A stretch of 5,598 nucleotides of DNA from CAYNDL01 sp964396115 (GTDB taxonomy: Bacteria; Patescibacteriota; Andersenbacteria; UBA10190; CAIZMI01): contig CAYNDL010000056.1 in the NCBI GenBank assembly GCA_964396115.1, forward strand, positions 1-5,598, read 5' to 3'. Position 1 is the first letter of the stretch. Every line of letters starts with the position of its first letter. Below are positions 1 to 5,125 of this stretch, piece after piece. The translations under genes and the position numbers were made by a program. A model generated the notes under the pieces. It did not search any database and was not told the DNA's origin. It was given only the letters and a program-made list of their open reading frames with translations.

Positions 1-1301
1 AGAAAGAGTTTGTTGAGGTACAGACACCCATCCTAACCAACTCTTCTCCCGAAGGCTCGCGTGATTTTTTGGTTCCAAGCCGTATTCACCCCGGCAAGTT
101 TTATGCTTTGCCGCAAGCACCACAACAATTTAAACAATTATTGATGGTTGCTGGCTTTGACCGCTATTTCCAGATAGCCCCTTGTTTCCGTGATGAAGAT
201 CCGCGTGCCGACCGTCATCCGGGCGAATTTTATCAACTCGATGTCGAAATGAGTTTTGTGGAGCAAGATGATGTTTTTGGTGTCATCGAGCCGTTGATGA
301 TTGAGATCACGCATAAGTTCAGTGAGAAAGAGATATCAGAGGAACCTTTCAAACGTATTTCTTGGACTGAAGCCATGAACAAGTATGGTTCCGATAAACC
401 GGATTTGCGTTATGGTTTAGAAATTTCCGCGGTTACGAATATTGTTAAGGATTCTGGTTTTAAGGTGTTTGCTGATGTCGTGAAGTCTGGAGGAGTCGTT
501 CATATGCTGCATGTGCCTGGTGGCGCGAAATTCACGCGAAGCGAAATAGACGCCATGACAGAAAAAGCAAAAGCTTCTGGTGCAAACGGTCTTGCGTACA
601 TACTAATCAAGGACGGGAAACCAGCTTCGCCGATAGTACAGCACTTAGGTGCAGATACTGTTGACGAGCTCATGAAATTGGTTGCCGCCGGAGATGGCGA
701 CGCATTGTTTTTCGGTGCTGGGGAATGGCACACGGTTTGTTTATCTCTCGGACAAGTCCGGATCATGGCTGCAGATATACTTAAACTTAAAGACAACAAG
801 AAGGCCGCATGGTGCTGGATTACAGATTTCCCAATGTATGAATGGAATGGGGAAGACAGCAAGGTAGACTTTTCGCATAACCCGTTTTCGATGCCTCAAG
901 GAGGAATGAAGGCCTTATTGGAAAAAGATCCCTTAGAAATTTTGGCGTACCAGTACGACTTAGTATTGAATGGTTTTGAAATAAGTTCCGGGGCAATTCG
1001 TAACCATGAACCCGAGATAATGTACAAGGCTTTTGAGATTGCTGGTTACTCAAAGGATGATGTCGATAAGAAGTTTGGTGGCATGATCTCTGCGTTTAAG
1101 TTTGGTGCTCCGCCCCATGGCGGCATTGCTCCTGGTGTTGATCGTCTGATGATGGTATTGTGGGACACTCCAAGCATCCGGGACATTTACGCTTTTCCAA
1201 AGAATGGCCGTGCTCAGGATGTGATGATGGGCGCACCATCTGTTGTGGAAGAAAAACAACTTAAGGAATTAAACATTACTATTACCAAAACGAAGGAATG
1301 A
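1..1301 (+). CDS. aspS: Aspartyl-tRNA synthetase, 5'-truncated by the window edge
   Basis: Class II aminoacyl-tRNA synthetase that charges tRNA-Asp with aspartate in the cytoplasm. The frame is open from base 3, so 432 residues are visible. By alignment from memory with the E. coli enzyme, about 155 residues are missing: the anticodon-binding OB fold and the start of motif 1. Visible landmarks are the end of motif 1 (VEVQTPIL, from base 12), the flipping loop SPEGSRDFL, the aspartate-site stretch QAPQQFKQLL, motif 2 FRDED (bases 186-200, with its ATP-contacting Arg), QLDVEMSF, an insertion domain in the middle, SHNPFSMPQGG (from base 873), and motif 3 GGIAPGVDR (Arg at 1143-1145). The forms HPGEFYQLD, SHNPFSMPQGG and SSGAIRNHEPE match the alphaproteobacterial type, not E. 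coli. The TTG at 69 is internal and not a start. Whether it is discriminating or also charges tRNA-Asn depends on N-terminal residues outside the window. The stop overlaps the next start by four bases. Confidence 0.97.
   Translation, partial: KEFVEVQTPILTNSSPEGSRDFLVPSRIHPGKFYALPQAPQQFKQLLMVAGFDRYFQIAPCFRDEDPRADRHPGEFYQLDVEMSFVEQDDVFGVIEPLMIEITHKFSEKEISEEPFKRISWTEAMNKYGSDKPDLRYGLEISAVTNIVKDSGFKVFADVVKSGGVVHMLHVPGGAKFTRSEIDAMTEKAKASGANGLAYILIKDGKPASPIVQHLGADTVDELMKLVAAGDGDALFFGAGEWHTVCLSLGQVRIMAADILKLKDNKKAAWCWITDFPMYEWNGEDSKVDFSHNPFSMPQGGMKALLEKDPLEILAYQYDLVLNGFEISSGAIRNHEPEIMYKAFEIAGYSKDDVDKKFGGMISAFKFGAPPHGGIAPGVDRLMMVLWDTPSIRDIYAFPKNGRAQDVMMGAPSVVEEKQLKELNITITKTKE
1298..1301 (+). other. 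ATGA start-stop overlap joining aspS and the protease gene
   Basis: The ATG of the protease (1298-1300) and the TGA of aspS (1299-1301) share bases. This is seen directly. It implies one mRNA and probable termination-reinitiation, since no Shine-Dalgarno lies at normal spacing: AGGA at 1294-1297 abuts the ATG, and AAGGA at 1263-1267 is about 30 bases away. Confidence 0.85.
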
Positions 1302-2494
1302 AGGGATATATTAAAATAAAATATGGGGCATATTTGATTTTGCTCGCGGTCGTATTTGTTTTGGGAACGCTTTTTGGAAATAAAGGCGGCGCTGCACTTC
1401 CACGAGTCCAAGTGCAAAATAACGGCGAATTGCCCAACCCTGTAAACACAAGCCTTATTAACGAAGTCTGGAATATTGTTCATAAAAAATATGTCGGAAA
1501 GGTAGAGGACCAAGATTTAGCGACGGGAATGCTGCGGGGACTAGTTGCAGGTCTTGGAGATCCGTATTCCGCTTTTGCTGACAAGGATGAGACAAACCAG
1601 TTTGAGGAAGATATTAGCGGCCGATTCTCGGGAATTGGCGTTGAAATTGGACGAAAAAATGGCCTGGTTACGGTTATTTCACCATTGAAGAATTCTCCCG
1701 CAGAGAAAGCTGGCATCAAAGCACAGGATATTATTTACTCGGTTGATGGAAAAAATATCCCCACAGACATGACACTCTCGGAGGTTGCTTCGAAAATACG
1801 CGGACCCGTCGGTTCGTCTGTAAAACTCGGCATAATCAGGGAGAAACAAGAAGGCACCATTGATGTAACGGTGCGGCGCGAAAAGATACAGCTAGAGAGT
1901 GTAACATCGGAGGTGCGTGACGGGATAGGCATTATAAATTTATCCGTTTTCCACGATGACACCGCCCAGCGTTTCAATGGTATTGCGCGCCAAATGCTAA
2001 CTGCTCGTGTCAAAGGAATCGTTCTCGACATGCGCAATAATCCGGGAGGAGTTTTAAACGGCGCCGTAGAAATTGCGAGTCATTTTGTAAATGAAGGCGA
2101 CATCGTTGTTAAAGAAGTTCCTGCAGACCCATCAAAAGCCATAGAACACCGCGCAGAAGGGCCGGCTGATCTTGCGCGGATCCCTATAGTTGTTTTGGTA
2201 AATGGCGGCTCCGCTTCAGCTGCTGAAATTATGGCGGGAGCGTTGCGAGATTTGCGTAGTGCGAAAATTGTTGGGGAAAAGACGTTTGGAAAAGGCACGG
2301 TGCAAGAGCTAGTTAAATTAAGCGACGGGTCAAGCATGCGCATCACCATCGCAAAATGGTTGACTCCGAATGGGGACGAGATTGCCGAGAAAGGTATCTC
2401 TCCAGATGTTCAAGTCGAACAGGGAGAAAATGAAAAAATTGACGACCAACTCGATCGGGCTTTAGCAATAATCAAGACCCAAGTAGGCCAATAA
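1298..2494 (+). CDS. ctpA: S41 family carboxy-terminal processing protease, membrane-anchored, with PDZ domain
   Basis: Serine protease of the Ctp/Prc family (MEROPS S41), which trims or degrades proteins from their C-termini outside the cytoplasmic membrane. The 398 residues are near the usual length for the CtpA/CtpB group. Residues 1-10 are basic and residues 11-27 form one hydrophobic segment, predicting an N-in signal anchor. An N-terminal helical region (about 50-105) includes LRGLVAGLGDPYSAF. A PDZ domain (about 108-195) begins GRFSGIGVEIG and includes the SPAEKAGI stretch. The protease core follows, with LDMRNNPGG (243-251). The catalytic Ser is S307 in GGSASAAEI, the Lys is K332 in TFGKGTVQ, and Q336 fits the third residue; spacings of 25 and 4 equal those of Bacillus CtpB (S309, K334, Q338). 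All key residues are present, so it should be active. The ATG at 1298 sits inside the aspS stop (ATGA); an AGGA touches the ATG, too close for a normal ribosome site, so coupling to aspS is likely. The symbol is a family label; the substrate is unknown. Confidence 0.95.
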   Translation: MKGYIKIKYGAYLILLAVVFVLGTLFGNKGGAALPRVQVQNNGELPNPVNTSLINEVWNIVHKKYVGKVEDQDLATGMLRGLVAGLGDPYSAFADKDETNQFEEDISGRFSGIGVEIGRKNGLVTVISPLKNSPAEKAGIKAQDIIYSVDGKNIPTDMTLSEVASKIRGPVGSSVKLGIIREKQEGTIDVTVRREKIQLESVTSEVRDGIGIINLSVFHDDTAQRFNGIARQMLTARVKGIVLDMRNNPGGVLNGAVEIASHFVNEGDIVVKEVPADPSKAIEHRAEGPADLARIPIVVLVNGGSASAAEIMAGALRDLRSAKIVGEKTFGKGTVQELVKLSDGSSMRITIAKWLTPNGDEIAEKGISPDVQVEQGENEKIDDQLDRALAIIKTQVGQ

Positions 2495-2525
2495 AACGGT
2501 TGCTTTTTATGGATAGTTTGGCTAC
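2483..2525 (+). other. Possible stem-loop across the protease-rplI junction
   Basis: GTAG-G-CCAA (2483-2491) can pair with TTGGCTAC (2518-2525): eight base pairs with one bulged G and a 26-nt loop, followed by five T's. Within it, ATAAAA (2491-2496) can pair with TTTTAT (2505-2510), an alternative that competes for A2491 of the outer stem. The left arm overlaps the end of the protease gene (stop at 2492-2494). It could be a weak terminator or attenuator for the upstream operon, but the stem is short and the loop large, so chance is possible. Confidence 0.25.
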
Positions 2526-2528
2526 ATT
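2500..2528 (+). promoter_or_regulatory. Candidate promoter for rplI
   Basis: TTGCTT (2500-2505) and TACATT (2523-2528) are separated by exactly 17 bp, matching the sigma-70 consensus at 3 of 6 and 4 of 6 positions. A start 6-7 bases after the -10 would fall at about 2534-2535, on or next to the rplI ATG, so the transcript would be leaderless or nearly so. The match is modest, and rplI could instead be read through from the protease gene. Confidence 0.35.
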
Positions 2529-2534
2529 TTTAGT

Positions 2535-2996
2535 ATGGATATAAAAGTTGTTTTATTGGGGAACGTCAAAGGTATCGGTGCGTCCGGTGATGTCGTTAAG
2601 GTCAGCGAAGGTTACGCGAGAAATTATCTTTTTCCCAAAGGTCTGGCTGCCCAGGCATCAGATGGCCGCTTGAAAGAAATTGCACGCAAAAAAGAAAAAG
2701 AAGAAACTGTCGAAAAAATAGCGTTAGAAGAAGCGGAAAAGCAGGTAGCATTGGTTGATGGAAAAACAATCTCAATGCGCTTGAAAGTTGGTGCAGAAGG
2801 TCAAGTCTTTGGTTCGATTTCAGCCAAAGACATCACCGATGAAATTGAAAAATCAATAGGTGCCAAGATTCCAAAAGGCGTCGTTCGTTTAAAGAGTCCG
2901 ATTAAGCAAATCGGGGAAACACCGGTGCACTTAGAATTTCCCCACGGTTTAGAAGCAGATGTTATAGTGATAGTGGAGGGAGAAAAGGAAGACTAA
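2535..2996 (+). CDS. rplI: 50S ribosomal protein bL9
   Basis: Large-subunit protein that binds 23S rRNA near the base of the L1 stalk through its N-terminal domain and projects a C-terminal domain from the ribosome; in E. coli its loss raises frameshifting and bypassing. The 153 residues match the family length (about 149). The N-terminal rRNA-binding domain (1 to about 45) carries the bL9 signature from GIGASGDVVKV through GYARNYLFPKGLA (26-38). A charged, Lys/Glu-rich connecting helix covers about 45-74, and the C-terminal domain (75-148) includes FGSISAKDI (92-100) and ends in an acidic tail. Both domains are intact. The ATG at 2535 gives the canonical N-terminus, but no Shine-Dalgarno precedes it. 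It lies 40 bases after the protease gene and 46 before pyrG, not in the rpsF-ssb-rpsR cluster where it sits in many bacteria. Confidence 0.97.
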   Translation: MDIKVVLLGNVKGIGASGDVVKVSEGYARNYLFPKGLAAQASDGRLKEIARKKEKEETVEKIALEEAEKQVALVDGKTISMRLKVGAEGQVFGSISAKDITDEIEKSIGAKIPKGVVRLKSPIKQIGETPVHLEFPHGLEADVIVIVEGEKED

Positions 2997-3012
2997 CCAG
3001 TCTAATCAGGGG

Positions 3013-3034
3013 ACGATAATTCCTAACGATAATT
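3013..3034 (+). repeat. Tandem 9-bp direct repeat in the pyrG leader, each copy with a -10-like hexamer
   Basis: ACGATAATT occurs at 3013-3021 and again at 3026-3034, with a 13-base period. Each copy contains GATAAT (3015-3020 and 3028-3033), one mismatch from the -10 consensus. No convincing -35 hexamer lies 16-18 bases upstream of either. It may be a weak pyrG promoter, a regulator site, or simple AT-rich coincidence. I see no pyrimidine-run initiation site like the Bacillus pyrG attenuator. Confidence 0.3.
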
Positions 3035-3042
3035 AAATATAA

Positions 3043-4707
3043 ATGGAAAAAACATCCAACAAAAAACCGCAAGTGCGCAAAAGCGCTCGCGGTGTCGCCT
3101 CCAATAGAAAACCTAAAGTAATTGTTGTTACCGGTGGTGTGCTGTCGGGATTGGGGAAGGGGATCGCCTGCGCATCGATTGGTAACATCCTGAAAAGACA
3201 AGGTTTCCGAGTCAATGTTCAGAAATTCGACCCTTACCTAAATAGTGATGCAGGAACGCTTAATCCCAGTGAACACGGCGAAGTATTTGTTACTGATGAT
3301 GGCGGAGAAACGGACCTAGACCTCGGCCACTACGAAAGGTTCCTTGATGAGAACCTAACGAAGGATTCTTCCGTGATGGCGGGAAAAATCTACTCAAACA
3401 TTATAGAGAGCGAACGAAGTGGCGCCTATCTTGGTAAAACGGTCCAGGTTATACCCCATGTGACAGACATGATAAAAAGTCATTTATGGAAAGCAGCCAC
3501 CTCAAGTGACTTCGACATTCATATTGTGGAAATCGGTGGAACTGTTGGCGATTACGAGGGCGTGGTCTTTCATGAGGCAATGCGTCAGCTGCATTTGGAT
3601 GTGGGCCGCGAAAACGTGCTTTATGTCCACCTGGTTTTTCTACCGTTTCTTGAAGCAAGCGGCGAAGTTAAAACTAAGCCTGCACAGAACAGTGTTCGCG
3701 ATCTGAGGAATATTGGAATCCAACCAGATGTTTTGGTTGTGCGAAGCGACTATCCCATACCGGAACGCATGATCGGAAAACTTGCTCAATTTACAAACGT
3801 TACACCGGAAGCAATTATTCCGATGCCCACTTTGCCCTCAGTTTATGAGGCACCAGCCCTGATGCAGCAGTATAAGCTAGACAAGCTAATTCTGAAGCAT
3901 TTTGGTTTGGAACGAAGGTCTAAGAAGGATGGAAAATGGCTTAAGCTCTTAGAATCGATCAAGCGTGACAAGCCGAAAATAAAAATAGCGATCGTTGGAA
4001 AATATATGGAAATGAAAGATACTTACATGAGCTTGGTTGAAGCGCTGAAGTCGGCGGCCTGGGCCAATGAGCGTGATCTGGATATTTGGTGGGTCGATGC
4101 GGAAGATATTGAAAACAAGAAATTGTCCTTATCTTCTCTAAAGAAAGCAGCCGGAATTGTTGTGCCCGGCGGCTTTGGAAAGCGTGGGACTGAAGGGAAA
4201 ATTAAGGCAATCCAATATGCCAGGGAACAGAATATTCCTTATCTGGGCCTGTGTCTGGGCATGCAGTTGGCAACGATTGAATTCGCCAGGAATGTTCTTG
4301 GTATAAAAGATGCTACCAGTGAAGAGTTTGATTCAAAGACCCCTAACCCAGTGATCCATATCATGGATGAACAAAAAACGGTAACGCAAAAAGGCGGCAC
4401 AATGCGCTTGGGAGCATGGATATGCGCCATCAAGAAAGGGACCCATGCCTATGAAATATACGGGCGCAAAAATACTATCAGTGAACGCCACCGACACCGT
4501 TATGAGTTCAATAATAATTACCGCGAACGTATGGTTGAGGGGGGGTTGGTCATTGGCGGAACAACGACTGATGATCGGCTCGTGGAAATAATTGAGTTAC
4601 GGGATCACCGCTACTTTGTTGCTGTGCAGTTTCACCCAGAATTTAAGAGCAGGCCGACGAATCCTCATCCGCTGTTCTTCTCTTTCATAAAAGCAGCTAA
4701 AGAATAG
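3043..4707 (+). CDS. pyrG: CTP synthase (glutamine-hydrolysing)
   Basis: Makes CTP from UTP, ATP and glutamine, the last step of de novo pyrimidine nucleotide synthesis, in the cytoplasm. The 554 residues compare with 545 in E. coli. The synthase domain (about 24-290) has the P-loop-like TGGVLSGLGKG (30-40, K39 matching E. coli K18), HGEVFVTDDGGETDLDLGHY with D93 (E. coli D72), and VEIGGTVGD with E163 (E. coli E140). These bind ATP and Mg2+. SGEVKTKPAQ (206-215) is the conserved UTP-site region. After a linker (about 290-312) comes the class I glutamine amidotransferase domain: VPGGFGKRGTEG (374-385), nucleophile C404 in GLCLGMQ, RHRHRYE (482-488), and H531/E533 in QFHPEF completing the triad. 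All key residues are present. The first 22 or so residues are an extra basic tail compared with E. coli. The ATG at 3043 lacks a Shine-Dalgarno; an in-frame GTG at 3073 is the only plausible alternative. A seven-G run at 4539-4545 leaves the frame intact. Confidence 0.98.
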   Translation: MEKTSNKKPQVRKSARGVASNRKPKVIVVTGGVLSGLGKGIACASIGNILKRQGFRVNVQKFDPYLNSDAGTLNPSEHGEVFVTDDGGETDLDLGHYERFLDENLTKDSSVMAGKIYSNIIESERSGAYLGKTVQVIPHVTDMIKSHLWKAATSSDFDIHIVEIGGTVGDYEGVVFHEAMRQLHLDVGRENVLYVHLVFLPFLEASGEVKTKPAQNSVRDLRNIGIQPDVLVVRSDYPIPERMIGKLAQFTNVTPEAIIPMPTLPSVYEAPALMQQYKLDKLILKHFGLERRSKKDGKWLKLLESIKRDKPKIKIAIVGKYMEMKDTYMSLVEALKSAAWANERDLDIWWVDAEDIENKKLSLSSLKKAAGIVVPGGFGKRGTEGKIKAIQYAREQNIPYLGLCLGMQLATIEFARNVLGIKDATSEEFDSKTPNPVIHIMDEQKTVTQKGGTMRLGAWICAIKKGTHAYEIYGRKNTISERHRHRYEFNNNYRERMVEGGLVIGGTTTDDRLVEIIELRDHRYFVAVQFHPEFKSRPTNPHPLFFSFIKAAKE

Positions 4708-4717
4708 GAATTAAACG

Positions 4718-4747
4718 AAAACAGCGGGCACATGCCCGCTGTTTTTT
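4718..4747 (+). terminator. Bidirectional intrinsic terminator between convergent pyrG and rpmA
   Basis: The left arm 4718-4730 and right arm 4733-4745 pair perfectly over 13 bp around a centre at 4731/4732, with a GC-rich core (CAGCGGGC/GCCCGCTG). The tip is probably a four-base ACAT loop. On the + strand six T's follow (4742-4747). On the - strand the arm ends in TTTT, followed by CGTTT. It starts 11 bases after the pyrG stop and lies 15 bases beyond the rpmA stop, so one structure can end both transcripts. Confidence 0.92.
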
Positions 4748-4762
4748 AGTTCACAAGGCTTA

Positions 4763-5050
4763 TTATTTTGCCCGTGCCATTTCTACGTGGACGATATTCC
4801 TGATTACAGAAGATCCGTTAAAGGAACGCAATTTCTTCTGCTGGAAACGCACGGTGCCATCAGCAACAGCGTACAAAGTGTCGTCTTTTCCGGCTCTAAC
4901 ATTGCTACCTGCGCGATAACGAGCACCGCGTTGGCGGACAATTACAGCCCCAGCAGCGATCTTTGATCCACCGTAGACCTTAACTCCTAGGCGCTGACCC
5001 TGAGAATCGCGGCCAAGAGATGTAGATCCACCAGCTTTCTTATGTGCCAT
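4763..5050 (-). CDS. rpmA: 50S ribosomal protein bL27
   Basis: Large-subunit protein whose N-terminal tail reaches toward the peptidyl transferase centre and helps place tRNA substrates. The protein has 95 residues, against 85 in E. coli. It begins directly with MAHKKAGGS, so it lacks the Firmicutes-type extension that needs proteolytic removal. Family motifs follow: GRDSQGQRLGVKVYGG (13-28), VIVRQRG (36-42), the GSNV stretch (48-51), and GKDDTLYA (54-61), where the usual His of DHTLFA is Asp (D57). The C-terminus (about 70-95) is longer than in E. coli, with RSFNGSSVIRNIVHV. The gene ends in two successive TAA codons. It is transcribed alone from its own promoter: the usual partner rplU is not upstream, where a divergent radical SAM gene lies instead. 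No Shine-Dalgarno precedes the ATG; the 20 bases before it are AT-rich. Confidence 0.97.
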   Translation of the reverse strand: MAHKKAGGSTSLGRDSQGQRLGVKVYGGSKIAAGAVIVRQRGARYRAGSNVRAGKDDTLYAVADGTVRFQQKKLRSFNGSSVIRNIVHVEMARAK

Positions 5051-5081
5051 ATGAGTGAATAGTTAAATAAATTGATTCCGC

Positions 5082-5087
5082 TATATT
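5082..5087 (+). promoter_or_regulatory. Candidate -10 element for the radical SAM gene, overlapping the rpmA -10
   Basis: TATATT differs from TATAAT at one position and would place a start near 5094, about 32 bases before the GTG at 5126. No good -35 is visible at 16-18 bp. It shares five bases with the rpmA -10 on the other strand, so the two directions would compete for the same melted region. Confidence 0.35.
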
Positions 5088-5111
5088 ACAGCAAACCCTG
5101 CGGCTTGTCCA
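5083..5111 (-). promoter_or_regulatory. Sigma-70-type promoter of rpmA
   Basis: Read on the - strand, the -35 is TGGACA (5106-5111, one mismatch from TTGACA), followed by exactly 17 bp and the -10 TAATAT (5083-5088, 4 of 6 matches). The predicted start near 5076 gives a leader of about 26 bases. This is the best promoter in the window and fits a singly transcribed ribosomal protein gene. Confidence 0.65.
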
Positions 5112-5113
5112 GT

Positions 5114-5118
5114 AAGGA
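5114..5118 (+). promoter_or_regulatory. Shine-Dalgarno deciding the GTG start of the radical SAM gene
   Basis: AAGGA lies seven bases before the GTG at 5126, the ideal spacing. It selects this start over in-frame TTG codons at 5072 and 5105 and a GTG at 5165, none of which has such a site. It is the only well-placed Shine-Dalgarno in the window. Confidence 0.65.
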
Positions 5119-5125
5119 ACGGGGG

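Noticed and set aside
69..71. TTG as the start of aspS
   Set aside because: Conserved AspRS sequence continues in frame upstream to base 3 (motif 1 and the flipping loop), so the gene begins outside the window.
500..862. Minus-strand open frame of 120 codons opposite aspS
   Set aside because: It lies wholly inside a secure aspS reading frame, shows no recognisable motif and has low-complexity Ser/Ala/Pro content typical of an antisense shadow.
1299..1301. TGA as a glycine codon (code 25, as in Gracilibacteria/SR1)
   Set aside because: No ORF contains an internal TGA, conserved glycines are all GGN, and TGA ends aspS at the expected C-terminus.
1214..1513. Minus-strand open frame across the aspS-protease junction
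   Set aside because: It overlaps two strong coding regions, has no ribosome site or family motif, and its composition is that of a shadow frame.
1735..2349. Two minus-strand open frames opposite the S41 protease
   Set aside because: Both are antisense to the PDZ and catalytic core, which are clearly conserved on the + strand.
2962..3215. Minus-strand open frames across the rplI-pyrG gap
   Set aside because: They cover the rplI 3' end and the conserved pyrG P-loop, and two mutually overlapping frames with no motif indicate chance.
4539..4545. Seven-G run in pyrG as a phase-variation tract or frameshift
   Set aside because: The frame is intact on both sides and matches conserved CTP synthase sequence; seven G's in Glu-Gly-Gly codons of an essential gene is not enough to claim switching.
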